Shown here one piece after another: positions 36,612 through 50,135 of a stretch of 64,000 bases of DNA. Below the pieces are notes generated by a model. The model saw only the letters and a list, made by a program, of their open reading frames with translations, was not told the DNA's origin and did not search any database. Position 1 is the first letter of the stretch. The number at the start of each line of letters is the position of its first letter. The position numbers were made by a program, and so were the translations under genes. Source of the stretch: Melanocharis versteri (Eukaryota; Chordata; Aves; Passeriformes; Melanocharitidae); NCBI GenBank assembly GCA_013397845.1, contig VZTG01004272.1, forward strand, positions 1-64,000, in the 5' to 3' direction.

Positions 36612-36770
36612 TTGTATAAAAAGTTATTTATATCAGGTTATATAAGTATAAAAGCTATGATTTAGGTTATATTGATATTGGGTTATATAGATGTATAAAA
36701 AGTCATGATTTAGGTTATACTGATATCAGGTTATATAGATATATCAGGTTATACTGATATCTTTGTAACT
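36612..36770. repeat. AT-rich imperfect tandem repeat, 46-bp period
   Basis: Units begin with TATAAAA at 36648 and 36694, with a partial unit at 36615 and a partial one from 36742. Within each unit TTAGGTTATAYTGATATYRGG recurs. The array directly abuts the right edge of the LTR at 36084-36611. Confidence 0.75.
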
Positions 36771-39100
36771 CGAGCTATATAAACACCTTGTAACTTTGAC
36801 CTAAGTTACACAGACAGCAATGCATAGGGATTTGGGGGACATGTACTTTTCAGGAGTGTTGAGAACCAGAGGAGAAGTCTCATGTCTCTTGTTACTAATA
36901 TAATGATATCATCTTGTTCTTTCATGGGCAATTGGGGGAAAAGATAAAAAATTAATGTTAAATACGTGAGTCAGTTAAATAAGGATGGTGTGGAGTGGCA
37001 GTGTGTTTGCATGGAATAGGTCCTTGTGAAGGTGCCTGGCCACTCTTTGGCAGGGAGACTTGCACATTTTGGCCACTCAGGCCTTCCAGGAGGCTACTGG
37101 TACCTCCTACCAATGGCTCCAGCAGTGCCCAGGGTGGCAAAGTGCTTTTTCATGTAACATCAGTTGAATGTTCACTATTTGGTTTGGTAGCAGTGATCTC
37201 TTGGAAAGGTTGTGGGGGACAATAATCCGGCTTTGTACTTCACATCTGTGTGACACTGCTACACTGCTGCTTGCACATAACCATTCGAGCGTGTTGTATG
37301 ACACCAGCACAGCTATGTGAGACCTTCTCTGCAGGGGAATTTCAAAAAATTAATTTCTGTTCATGTATTTGAATCAGGGACCTAACTTGGCAGTGTTGTT
37401 CTCTGTAGCAAGACTGTAACCAAGCTACTTCCTTACTTAAGCAAGGTAAACATCTTCAGTTCTCTGAAATTCTGATTATTATTTTAATTTCCTAGTTTTT
37501 GAAAAAGGCCAGATGTCATGTTTATTTTCTCCTTCCTCTATTTTCTCTGTTACCAGAATATCTTTCCTTTATTTGCATGGTTAACCAACTTTGAACTTTA
37601 GTAACTTAGCATTTTATGTAAAGTACAATCTTTCTTTCTAAAGTTCTTTGAACATAACTACAGGTACAATAGAGTTTTCTCAGGTTTTTATCTGCAAGTA
37701 GAGAAATTTTGTGAAAACCCAAACAAGCAATAGTCCATTGTGTCAGTGCAGATGTAGGCCAGAGTTTGATCTCAGTATCCCACTGTCCATCTGGGTTTGC
37801 AGAAACTGTTTAAAAAGAGGAGCTGCTAAGATCCCAAGTGCCTTGCTGTATCATTTATCTTAGTGTAGTTGAGCCAGAGTCACCAGCAATGGGAGGAATT
37901 ATGCTGTGTAATTCCCTGAAGAAGTAAAATTTGATGTTAGCATGTTTTTGGGGATCTTCTGGTATTAAGGTGAAATCATGCCTTGTGTCCACTTCTCCCT
38001 TTCCCGTCTTGCCCCTGCACCATTTTTTTTCTTTTTATGAACTGACTGCTGCTTGGATAATACCCAAGCAAATTGAACTGTGGATTATAGAAGATTTTAG
38101 ACTGAAAGGACTTCACAGTTTCAGCTGTGACTCTCTAGATGTTCTTGTACTTTGATAATAAGGAAGTGTCCTTTAAACAGACAGAAAGTTCTTAAGCTGC
38201 ATGCTGCTCCTGCTAAAGAAAATACGAACTAGGAACCCAAAAAACTCAGGGAACTGCTTGTCCCCAAGATACCAGACTCTCACATTAGGGGCTTAGAAAG
38301 AATTTCATTAAAAAATTTAGGCATGGCACAATGAGCAGATGAAGAGCAATGTGGTGTAGGTAAGCAAAGAGCAGTCTGTAAGCAAGTACTTTTCTCTACC
38401 TCTGGCTGAGATCTGGTCCCTCACTTCAGAGAGGGAGTTTTGGGTGATCTGTCAGTGGGGAACTTGAAGGTGAAAATTAAGTCAATGTGAAGGGGAGTCC
38501 TACGTCAGAACAGCTTTATCTTAAATCTCTATTGGACAAGTACATCTTGTTTTTGCTAACCTCTGCTGGTAAAAGTGCTCCTTTGTGTGTCTCTGGAACT
38601 ACTCATGTTTGTAGCTTACACTTCTGCTGTGTTCTGTTTATTCTGTTTCATATTAGCCTTATGTAGCACGTCTGAAATCAAGTTGGACGTGTGCTGTTTG
38701 TAACTCCTCCAGTCAGGTGCTTCTAAGCCTTCCTCTGCATTGTCTTAAATAATTTAAAATGTTATCTTTCTTGTAGGTTTCCTGCCCTGAGCAACCGAGC
38801 CTTGTTCTGTTTAGACCCACGTATAAATGAGCTGTTATCTGAGCTGGGTGTTTGATAAGCTGACAAAATGGCATGCTGCTCTTGGAGCTTGCACTGCAGA
38901 GCCCACACTCCGTAGCCATGGGCTGTAACAATTCACAGCACAAGAGGATTGGCACAGTGCAGAGTCTGCAACGTGCATACGTGCTCGAGTGAGTTATACT
39001 CAGCGTTAGCTTTTTGCCCTGAGCAATGCTGTGTTTTGTGGACTCGCTGTCAGGTCCTACATATGTCAATGTACTCTGCTTGGAATACCAAAATAATTTA
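36771..39100. other. No gene seen
   Basis: No recognised repeat or RNA gene. The 118-codon minus-strand frame at 38713-39069 has no known domain. Confidence 0.45.
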
Positions 39101-39104
39101 AGGG

Positions 39105-39180
39105 TGACCGTGCTGGCTCAGACCAAGAGTCTGCCTAACCTCGTGTCCTGCCTCTGATGGTGAACTGGGAGCTTGTGGGC
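39105..39180 (+). repeat. Possible ancient amniote interspersed repeat
   Basis: TGCTGGCTCAGACCAAGAGT followed by GTGTCCTGCCTCTGATGG resembles an old repeat common in reptiles and birds, whose core reads roughly 'ctgggtcagaccaa ... tcctgtctctgac'. It is diverged and short, and the assignment rests on memory. Confidence 0.32.
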
Positions 39181-42100
39181 TTTTAGGCATACGGGAATTG
39201 TTGAGTTCCTGCTAGCAGGTTGCTGCAGTTCTTTGGTGGAAGGAGGATCTTTCACTTTTGAGGGAACAGAGTTATCCTCTGTATTTATTTTTGAGCCGAA
39301 AAGGAGTTAAGAATATACAGAATTATGAGACCAGGAGGGTTGCTCTTTCCTACAGAATCCATTTCAGCTTTCTCACAAGACTGCTTCCATTAATCCAAGA
39401 ATCTTGTCTTTGCATATGTGCCTTGCTCTGTACGACAGTTTAGAAATCTTGGACTTCGAATTGTTAAAAGAAGTATATACATAAGACTAAAAGCTATGAC
39501 AGTCTTCTATGGCCCATGAAATAAAATTAAAGAATGTTCCCCCCTGCCAATCCCACGCCTTTCTCAGCAGAATGGTCCTTCTCACAAACTAGAAAGGCAA
39601 AAGAGCCCTCTTGTCCACTTGTTCTGTAGGTTGGTGTTACTGCTGGTTTACTTCTTTGGGGAGTTGTCCCTGAGTGCTTTCACACGAATAGCTCTCAGCA
39701 CCCATTGCTTCATTCTAAAGAGTGAGAAGCAGAGCAGTCTATTTATGGTCACTTCACGCCCTTCAATTTGGAGAGGATCTAATTTCCTTGATTTCAGTTG
39801 GCTTTGTGACAAGTTGATGTGCTACTGTTGAATGTTATACCTGCCAGTGCATCTGATACATGGTAGGTGCTTTATGGATATGGATTAATCTTGTTTAAGT
39901 TTTAAACTTGTCTAAGCATTATAGGTGTCATAAATTAGTATCCTTGGGGCAAAGTTGAATCTAACACTGAAAGTCACAAGTGGAGTTGTGCTGGCACAAA
40001 TAAGCCTACCAAACCTGTGATCTTGAAATGTTTTAGAAGCCTATGATTAAACGACAGCTTTTGTAATGGCCATCTGTCAAAATATTATTTTGCATACTAC
40101 TGGAAGTGTAACAAGAATGATCATCCTTGTGCTTGTTATAGTAAACCAGAGTGCATTACAAACACAGCTCAGCCAGAATTTAGCCATCCAGAGATGTGCA
40201 TTTTCTCAGTCTCCTGCAGTTTGGCCTGTCTGGTCTCTTTGAAGTGACAATTATTTCTTGGTATCCACTTCTTCAGAATTTTTCACTGCTTTTACTGGTG
40301 AAGACCTGGCTGTGGGACAATGTCTTTTGCTTGGGGAATGCAAGAGCCCTGAGCACCCTTCTCCACTCAGGGCATGTGGGAGGACTCCTTGGGAGCTGCA
40401 GTTTTGCAAAGTTGTTCTAAACAGAAAACACACTAAGGGGCCAGATAAGAGGAATTCGGTGGTTTGATTTCAGTTCAATGCTTTGGGGAAAACAGCATTT
40501 CAAATTATGCTGGGAGTGATGACTCTCCACAGACAAATATTGTATTGTGCATCACTCCTCTTTTTGGAGCTCGTTAAATCCCTTTTTGCAGACTGTTATG
40601 GTGAAGTCTACGTTCTTGAGTGCTGGGATACAGTGTGAGTGTACTTCTGCAAACAGAAGTTGAAAAACTGTGTAAGCAACTCTTTTTATAAAGAGTTAAA
40701 TCAGTATTTCACCTCTTATCATCTTTTGGTCTTCTTGACGTGGATCACTTTGGCTGAACACCATATTGTGCTAGTAGTGAAGGCAGAATCTGGTGCGAGG
40801 ACAAAGTTGCATGAAAGGCTTGGTAGTAGAATCTGTGGCAAAAAGGCTGCTGGTTTTGGTGTGCTTTTTTTTGATTGTCTGTTTGTTTTTTAAATAAAAC
40901 ATTTCAATATCAGTAGTGTAAAATAACTCTGTTTGATATTTGTGTGTACTACTTTATTTTGTCACCTCAGCAGTCTGTAATGAAAATGTTTGCCTGTTGT
41001 AAGATGTGGTTATATATTCCTTCTCTCCTCTTAATGTCTCCTATCATTATCTGTCAAAAAAAGAAACATTTGTCTTATCCACGCCTCTTAATGCCCTGTG
41101 AATACTTAGAACAGAAGTTACCTTTGGTTGTATCCCAAAGACCCTGGAGTAGTAGGGACTATGCATCATTATCAATAGATAAATCCTCACCAAATTTGCA
41201 TTATTTTAAAGAATAGTTGATCTTGGAGTGGGTATTTGTATGGGGAATGACCTTTTGTGTGTGATTTTTGATATGACCTCAAAGCAAAATTCCCAGTTTC
41301 TTCCATCATCTCATATTCGTGATGCCAAACTGTGGGGTCTGGTTTGATTTACAAGATGCTGAAAAGTGAAGCAGTTCAGCTCTTCTCTTGCAAGCGATGA
41401 TTGTGGTAAAACTAGGACTGTATTAAAAACACATATTAATTTGATATCTTTTAAAAGTATTTGCTGTTTTCAGCTTTTGAATTTTTCAAGTCTTTATCTG
41501 TCTATTAAGACTTGCTGGATAGTTTAGTGTTTATTCAAATTTTTCCACTTCCTATCTTTTCCTTCAGGGCTCAGAGTAAAACTCAGTTACTGCCACAGTA
41601 TAAGGTTGGGTTCTTATCCTGGTTTCATATCATGTAACTGTAATCCATCCTGTTGATAAAATTAACTTCCTTTAGCCACAGCAAACTGCTGTATCACTTT
41701 TAAGCAGGTCAGCTATGGAAGTGATAGTCCTGTGGCAGAACCAGATGTATGAAGCAATGCATTTCTCCCTGTTTCAAAAAGATGGATACCTGTAACTCTC
41801 TGTTTGTGCCTTGGGAAGACCTTTACTCATCTGTGATATGACAACTTCTTTGGGAACACTCTCGTGACTAAAGGAAATAATTTGCAATGAATATTTCAGC
41901 CTTACTTTTTATTTAATTCTGACGTAGGGAGGAAAGAGCAAGGCAGCACAGCACAACAAAAAGGCTTGAACTGCAGATGTTCTCTGAGAATCTCACTGCA
42001 GGATTAGAAGTCCTTTCCAGGAGAGGGAAGACAGCATGGTGGAATGCTCAGCGTCCCTCCTGGCTCAAACTCTTGAGTTTCAGATACTGCTGTCAGTAAC

Positions 42101-42900
42101 TGCTCCGTTTGGGTTACATTGTAAAGCAGCAGGCAATTTGTACAGAAAAGAAGCTGTAAAACTGCACTGTGGAATAATTTTTGTTCTTAAATACTTCATA
42201 TTTAGGTGTGTTATTTTTTTCTCTTCTTTTTCTCTCTTTTAAATGAAGACAACTGAAGTAGGGCCATTTTTTTGGACTTAAGAAGCTCAACATTTGTCTT
42301 GCAGCTGCAGACTTCTCTTGCCTTAGCCACAAGTGTACTAGTGTTTAGTGTTCTCCAAATCAATGAAAGTTACACAGAAATTTGCAGTTTATTAAATCAA
42401 GTGGGTCAGGAGGATTGGTTCTTGTGTTTTCGCATAGAAATTTTGCAGAGCAAGGTAGATTACGCTGAGAGGAGATGAATATTTGAGAGCACTAGGTTGG
42501 AGGGGGGAGGTTATCTGGCCAGCTAGCAGAGGAAGGGGCTACGTGCTTGGTCAGGGCCAGCAGCCTTTCCTGGGCTCCCATCTGTCTGGGAGGTAACTTT
42601 AAAATGTGTGCATTGCAAAACTGGGCTTGTCACCCAGGGTGGCACTGCTGTCCCGTTCTCAGTGGCCTAAATGGGAATTCTGAAACGTTGCATCAGAAAT
42701 TGTTCAACACCGCGCATGTGTACTTCAGCAAGGAGGGAAGGGAATTACTGAAGCCGTGGGCTTATTGAGCCCCAGCACAACACTTCATCCACCAGAGGTT
42801 ATTCCTGTGGTTAGTGCCATTTTAGCACTTGGTTTGCAAACTTTCTTCTATCCCTGCAGCTTCCTCAGGCATCTAAATAGGAGATTTATGATTGTTTAAA
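39181..42900. other. No gene seen; two small hairpins at 40643-40697
   Basis: Short frames only. The hairpins are listed separately. I see no confident repeat. Confidence 0.45.
40643..40697. repeat. Two adjacent perfect hairpins with 4-base loops
   Basis: The first is a 7-bp stem (ACTTCTG, loop CAAA, CAGAAGT, 40643-40660). The second is an 8-bp stem (AACTCTTT, loop TTAT, AAAGAGTT, 40678-40697). They are 17 bases apart, and no T-run follows that would suggest an RNA polymerase III terminator. Confidence 0.8.
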
Positions 42901-42949
42901 GTACCTGTGTCTGAGTGTCCTAATTCAATGTCTGATCTGTGGAGTCAGC

Positions 42950-43480
42950 AGACATATTGGTAGTACTCACTGTAGCAGCTCTATAGCAGCTGAAAGGCTT
43001 TGAAACTTTCAAAAAATGTCTTTAATGTTGAAGACATTAATAGCAATTGGTTCTGTGATAGCCAAAATTAAGTCCTGTTGTGCAGCACTGGTAATTTCAG
43101 GGAGTGTGATCCCATTAATAGTGGAAGCTTAGGCTGATGGGCCACCAGATCCCCTTTGGTGTGGGTATCTGCCCTCTGAAGATGTGGTAAATGCACCCTA
43201 CTAATGAGACCCAGTTATTCTGTGCCCTCACAGGCACAATTGCAGTTGGATTAAATTAATGCCATTCTGCAACTGGATTTCCTGTGGATCATGCAAAGAG
43301 ATAAACGGTGTACAAGCCACATCGTTATTGATTCATGCACTATTTGCCTCTTAGCTCATTCAGAGAAACACAATTACTGCTGTTACACTTCATTTAAAAG
43401 AATCGCAACTTTTCAGCAGTGCAAACAGCTATTGTGTCTGAATTGATATTCTTCCTAAGCCAAACCTTAATGTGCTGGTT
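42950..43480. other. Candidate conserved non-coding element
   Basis: About 500 bases without simple repeats or recognised transposons, dense in homeodomain-type cores (ATTAAATTAATG near 43250, TTATTGATT near 43325) and CAAT/GATA-like words. The texture is that of vertebrate conserved enhancers. This is an impression that only a multi-species alignment can test. Confidence 0.27.
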
Positions 43481-46400
43481 TATGTTTTCCTGATTGCAAC
43501 CAAACCAAACTTATGAGGGTTATAAAGCTATTTCTTTCCCATTATTTGTTCTCCCTCTGCTGCCCTACAAAACTACTGAGCATTTTCCAAACTCAAAGCA
43601 TAGCATACACATTTCCATCATTTATATTGTGCATTATTTTAATAATAGTATAAATGATTGTATTGAATGCAGTGGTTTTGCTGAATTAGGGCTAAAGATG
43701 GCATTTAGGCTCTGTACAGACATTTGTGGTTTCCAGCATAAAAAGCAGCCGGTAATTTCTAGATGCCAACACATTTGCATGAAAGTATAAGTTTAAGCCT
43801 CACAAACTTTGTTGGGCCAGAAGAGTTTGATTAGAAATACTGGCTATCACACATTTTGGTGACTTTAAATGGTAGCAAGTGCTTGAACTGAGAATGCCTA
43901 GATGAAAGCAGGTGGTAGTGCAGCTCTCTGGGTACGTGCAAGGAGGAACACTCATGGTAGCCCTGGAGAAGTACCAGCCTGTGTGCTGGGCTGTCAAGCA
44001 CTCTCAGCATTTCTCTTGCCCTGGTTTTGCCAGAGCTGACTGAATACTTGTTGTTGCCTTAAACCAAAGGAAGAGGGATGCTAGAAGATGCTAGAAGATG
44101 GGGATGGCTGCTGTTGGTCAAGTTGAATAAGTAATGGTCTCTTCTGGAGTAATTTTTAGGATGTCTGAAGTGCCATAGTATTACTTTGTGAATTAAGAAT
44201 GTCATGGTAATAGGTTTGCTCTAAAGCCTGTGTTTTCAAACAGTTTTCACTGACAAAGTAATTCAAGGGTTATTTGTATCCTGTATTGTGTGTGTTAAGT
44301 GTGCATCTGTGATGGCTTATCCTGGAAGAACTGGTCTCATTGGGAAAGCATATCCGTGTCTTGGAGCAAGATGAGTCTGAGCAGCAAGAGCTGCGAGTGG
44401 TCTTTCTTGCCACTCTTTGCAATTCCAGGTTTTCCAAAAGGTTCTGCACCGGACATGGGTTGTTTAAGCTGCCTTTCAGTGCTGAGTCCAAATGGCAGTA
44501 TAGAAATTGAAAAAGCAGCACTTTGGGACCAGCCACAGGAGCTTTCCTTCAGACTGCAGCAACATTAGCAGAGATGGGCCTCAGAGGTATCTTTCAGCAT
44601 TAATATCAAACTTAATCCTTGGGGGCACATTGGGCTGCAGGTTGTAATGCACTAGATTTTGAGAGCAAGTTTTCCTCTCCGAATATGAGTCATACTTGAA
44701 AATATGTTTTGTAACCAGGGAGAGAAACAGTTTTGTCCAGAAATGTTGTTCCTCTCAAATAGCAGCCACCAGGGAGAGTTTGTTTTATGCTACAGTAATT
44801 CCTCTGCTGTATTTTGTTCTGTTTCATTTACCCTCTTGAAAGAAATTTTATGACTCATCATAGTAATAAGGATTATGCAAGCAGGAGCTTTCTCTTCCTT
44901 GCAACTTGGCGTGTTTATCATCTTCAGTTGGGTTTCTCTGACATAAATGAGGAAAAAGCTGCCCTCTAGGTGAGCAGTGCTGGGGAGCACTGATGCTGCT
45001 GGAAGAGCCAGAAGAGGGCTTGGGTCACCAGGGGTTTTGTCTCCTGAAGCTCTTTGGTCCTAGTGTCATTGAGAGAAAAGGGTAGTGGATGGCTTTCCAT
45101 CTTTTTCTTTATCTTATTTTAAAGAAATAAAGGGTGTAAAAGGCTAAAACAAGACTCACTGCACAGTTTCTGCTTCGGCCGAGAGTCCTTCCCAATAAAA
45201 TTGCGTGTTAAAAGGCAGGATATACAGAGATGCTCTGTGTTGGTAGAGGACAGTGGAATTTCACCAGGGACTTTGAAAGAAGTAGAGCTGGGATTAGGCT
45301 AAGTGTCTGGTTCCTTTTTGACACACCCAGATGCCTCATTTTTATTATTTATAGTCAAGGAAAAATCCATCTATCAAGCTGTTTTCTCAAAATATTTCCA
45401 CCTGGCAAGATAATATTTTATGAGAAAAAAACTCTGTAACACTCGTGGAAGTTTTACAGTCTGCTAAACCTGTAGCCTCATTTTTGTCTTTGTTTTACCC
45501 TTGCTGATATTTTAAGACATTGAACACAATTACAAGTCTGTATATCTTCATAGATTCCAAAATCAGGTAAGTCCAGACCAAATTAACTGGAGCTGTTTCC
45601 CCACCGCCCTCTCCCAGCACTTGTTCTGTCAGATCAGTTTCCATCTGCCCTTTTCCTACACAGATAAAATGATGTAATTTATGAATCCAAACAGCTGCTG
45701 CTTTAGCCAAGGAGTCTCCAAAGGGCTTCGCTCTAGAGTATCTTGGAATACAGCTGATACATACAGAGTATAGGCATGTATTAATTGTATTTATGTGTAT
45801 ATGAAATACATACGTGTATATATGAAATGTACAGTTCTTACTCAGAGAAAGCTAAGTAAATATTGCCTGAGCCCTGCCTCCAAATGCAGGCTATGGGGAA
45901 AACTGATGCAGCAGTAGAAGGTGTAAGAAGAGTGGTTTAGCTTTTGGGGATGGCTTTAGGAGAGGAATGAGGGTGAGAAGACTGAAAGCTGCTTTTGATT
46001 TTGATGATGGGGCTAACTCCTCTGAAGCAGAGTGAAGATTCCTCTAAACACTGCTCAAAAAGAGCTGTTCTGTTGGTTGGCTGAAAAGGAGAAATTGAAC
46101 TTGCAGTGGTGCCACTTCCTGCGTTAGCTGTGAAGACAGGTAAGTGTGTGAGCTGGAAAGGGTAAGGCTCATGTAAAGAAGTTTTCCAGTGCTGCATCCC
46201 AGTGTTGAAAACCGAATTTCATAGTGCCAACAGAAGCCTTGGATGGTGTCTCTGAGGCACGCTGTGTTGCTGCCAAGCTGTGTGAGAGTTAGAGGCGTGA
46301 GCCAGGCATGTGACACCCCAGTCCTGGCACTCTTGTGTTACCAATTTAATAGAGCAGGTTCTGTGGAACTGGCCTGTTCCGTGTGAGTGTTCCCCTGCCT

Positions 46401-48280
46401 GCCTGCGGGTCCTGCTCTGCTCCCTGTGCGTGTGGCTGCAGCTGGGATCTGTAATGCTGGGTGTCTGTTCCCTGTCTGACCCTGCGTGGCCTTTAGGGAA
46501 CGGTAGTGAAATGACTGCAGACACCTCTGTCCAAGTGGCATTTGTTTTTTATTCTCTGCTGTGAAATACTGTCTGGGCCACAGTTATTTCTGTGAGCATG
46601 TTATTCTTGTGTAAGGAGTGATGACTACCTCCAAATGTTCCACTTTCAGTGTACTAACAGGCCCTTCTCAAACTGCAGGTAGTGCCCAGGGGAGCCAAAC
46701 AAGTAACTGCAGGAGTGTTTTATTTCCAAAGCTAGTTTTACAAGCTCTGGTCCTTGTTAGTAAAGAGCTTTTAATTGTTCTGGAGCATTGATCCTCCTTG
46801 TGACTGACAGCATTTGCTCTTCCTTCCATTTTGTTTCTTTATGTTCATAACCGTGCCCCATTCCTGAGTGTTTGAGGAAGTTTAAGAGGCAGCAGAATGT
46901 GGTGAGCAGCAGTCACAGCCACGAGGTGGCACGAGGAGCCTGCGAGGACTGAGAAGACACTAAGCTGCCCTGCTGAGCCACTGGTTCACTTACCCAGTTG
47001 AACCCAAAGATGGAGGCACAGGCACAGCTAAAGGGTTGCAGGGGTCAAGGGTTGCATTTACACCTCGTTTCTGGTTTGTCTTTGCTGATTGCTTTGTGGT
47101 TTTGATGTTTAAAAAAACTAAGCTGTTTTTTCATTCGAAAGAAATCCTGGTGGGCAGCTCACTGTAAGGAGATAGTTCGAGGATAGGCATCTCAAAGCCT
47201 GGAACAAGTCAGGATCCTGCCACAGTATTTTCTTCCTCTTGTATTTGCAGAGAGCTCTTGGGATGCCCTGATTTGAGACCAATCAGCCTCCTGGGTAATT
47301 CTTTTATTGTCTTGGGGAAGAAATGATGATCTGTATGCAACTGGTATCGTGCTAGTACAAACTCCAGTAATTGCAGCCAAGTGTTATCTTGGAATGGTGT
47401 AAAAAGGGTGTGAAAGTGCGAGGCTGGTGTAGCATTGCAGCATGGCTGGATGCTGATGCTCAATTAGATATGTGTGCTCTGAGTCCTAAAAGTTATGTAG
47501 AGCATTTAAAAAATGTACTTTCTTGGTCATTCATGTTATGCAAAATTTTTTCTGTATCTTCAATAATTGACCGGGGAAAATCACTGCAAAGGTTCTATTT
47601 TAAAACTACAGAGATAATAGAGGTTTGTTTGTTGAGAGGTAGAAAAATATCTGTCAACTTGCAGAGTTAAGATACCTTCCCTGAAGTTGGTGTTGGCATG
47701 AAAGACTGATATCCCCCTGGGCTAACTGTTATGGACTGATCACTCAGATCAGCTCAGGGTGGGGGACTGGGAGAGCTTTTTGATCTCCTCCAGTCCCATC
47801 TGTGATACAGTCTCAATCCACAGAGGAAGAGGTGTGTCTCAAAACTGCCTATGCTGTCAGTGGGATCACATTTCCAAGTGAGGGCCCATGATCTGAGTCA
47901 CTTCCAGCACACGATATCTGAGAAAACTTTCCTCCTATCTTACAAGCAGTGGAAATGAGGGATTCTGCTGGCCTTGGCAGTAAATGCAAATGCAAACCAT
48001 GCTCTGCCAAGAAATAGCCTTTGGCTGTTTATTGTTGTAACTGGTTTTAATATTTGTATGCTGCAGATAAGTGAACCGGAATAAGTAGCAGAAAAATATT
48101 TATTTTCTGCCCCTTGAGTTTATGCAAGTGAAAACAACACAAATTGATGTGGGGGATATAGTGAATTTAAAGCCGCTGTCCAGTCCAGAAATTATTTCCA
48201 GGTGACCCACAAATATTATGTGTTTGGTTTTTGTGCCCAGTAGCCTGGCTTTGCTTCCAAAGCCTGAGGTGCTTGCCAGG
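43481..48280. other. No gene seen
   Basis: There is a 10-base word repeated twice near 44079-44100 and a TA-rich patch at 45780-45830. No repeat family, RNA gene or exon was recognised. Confidence 0.45.
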
Positions 48281-48289
48281 CGCACGGCT

Positions 48290-48450
48290 CAGGGTTGATG
48301 TTATTTTATCTCATTTGCCTCACTGATTGGCTTTGTTGCATTCAATTCTTTTCATTGAAATGTACGTAGGAACAGAACATTTGCATAATGTGTATGTTAT
48401 ATAGACACACGTCCGGCCTGAAAATGCAAATTAGACATTAATGGGGACTA
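48290..48450. promoter_or_regulatory. Candidate regulatory stretch with inverted octamer sites
   Basis: An octamer site ATTTGCAT (48379-48386) and its reverse complement ATGCAAAT (48424-48431) lie about 38 bases apart in opposite orientations. A TTAGACATTAATGG follows and an ATTGGC CCAAT-type box lies near 48325. The octamer is the binding site of POU-domain factors. Function is inferred only from motif density. Confidence 0.27.
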
Positions 48451-50003
48451 AAAGAGCATTGGAGATTGGAGATTTTGGTCAATCCCACTGGCACCAGGAG
48501 ATAGATGGGTGCTGTGCATCAGCAGAGTCTGCTGGGCTCAAAGGGCTAAACTACAAAATTCCCAGAGTGCTAACTGCAACCCTGTAGCTTTCCTGCCGAA
48601 TTTGTGGGGCTGTTTAGTTCTTCCCTCTCCTCCTGCCTCCTCTGTGGCGTAGGTTTTGCTGTTGTGAGCAGCCTGTGCTGGCCCTGACATCTCTGTGCAT
48701 TGATGGTTCTGGGCAGGTGCAGCTCACACTGCCTTTGCTGAGCATGCACACCCCTGTGTTAAGGAAAAGGTCTGTGCAAAGGTGTGCATCACTTATGTGC
48801 CACGCCTAAATTAGTGCAAAATTCCCCCCAAGAGATGATCAGCCTTGATTTACTGTGCATGCTTGGTATATCTGCTATACTCTGTCTCTTGGATCTGCAG
48901 TGTCTGTTGGGGAATTGCTTGTCCATTTTAGACTCCTTTGGACAGTCCCTGGGAGCATTTTTGTGTGAGGAGGAGACAGTTCCTAAAGCAGATATTCTCT
49001 GGGAAGCGCTGGGCTGTGCCTGCTCAGTCTGGCAGCAGTGCTGTCCCCTCCATGGGGAGAGCTACACAAAAGCCCTGCAGGCAGCCCCAGTGCTTTTGAG
49101 CTGTGGGACCTTGCTGTTGTAAGCTCTTGGAAATGCTGGGGGAGAGGCAGCTTGCATTTGTCCATGAGCTTTGGCAGCCTTTTTCTAGAGTCCTAGTGCT
49201 GCTGTGAGGTGTCAGCCTGCTCTCTTTACCATCAGAGTCTCCAACTTGCAGTATGCAGCTTCCAAATTGTTCTGGTACCGGCATCATTCATTTACAACCC
49301 GTGGCATGCGTGTGGTCACAGTGTAAGGATTTTAAAAAAAATATTTCCCTGTGAAATGCTGTGGGCTAAAATGCAACACAAGCTATTTGTACTTTTGAAA
49401 CTAGCAGAGGAATCAAGGAATTTGCTTGAGAGAGATTTGATCAGGACATGGCCTTGAAAAGATTTCCCTTCTGCTTTAGGTATTTGTGGTGATGTCAGCT
49501 CTTCAGTAGTAAAGGTGATTATTCTTCTCATGAATGGGGAAAAAATAGGAGAGACAAAGGATAAACTTTGCGATGGCTTATATCCAAAATAAAGACTAGA
49601 AAACTTCCACTGATGTTCTTCTTCCTTTGATTTCAAATATTGCAGCGTTTTCTGTAATAATTGGAAGTTTACACAAATTTGAGATCCACATGGCCAATTA
49701 TTTTAGTATCCTCCACCCCTCTTCCTGTAGATCCTTTTCTTCAAAGGACAGGTGTAACAGGGCAGCTTTTTGGGTCCGGTAGATAGTGGGGGTACAGTGT
49801 GTTGATGAGTGCTGGTTGGTCTGATTACTTCTAGACTGGCAGGGAAATGGTGGGAATGTTTCAAATGGTAAAAAGCTATATTAGGAGCTTTTGGGGTTCC
49901 TGAATGTTTCCAAGCCTTTGTTTTTGTATAGGTTCTCTTAAAAGAGGTTTAGTGTCCTTGTTCTATACTTGTGAAGTGCTTTGCTGTATCCAGGATGACT
50001 CTT
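48451..50003. other. No gene seen
   Basis: The 112-codon plus-strand frame at 48784-49122 has no known domain and overlaps minus-strand frames. No recognised repeats. Confidence 0.45.
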
Positions 50004-50135
50004 GAAATCATGGAATGGTTTGGGTTGGAAGAAACCTTAAAAAAACATCTCATTCCAACCCCTTGCCATGGACAAGCACACCTTTCACTAGGTTTCTTCA
50101 ACCCCATCCAAGCTGGATTTCAATGAATTTGGAAA
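50004..50135 (-). mobile_element. CR1 LINE 3' end, diverged
   Basis: The plus strand reads AATCATGGAATGGTTTGGGT, then GGAAGAAACCTTAA, CATCTCATTCCAACCCC, TGCCATGGACAAGCACACCT and CCCCATCCAAGCTGGATTTC, the reverse complement of a CR1 3' region in correct order. It is 5'-truncated at about 50135 and carries no reading frame. Confidence 0.88.
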
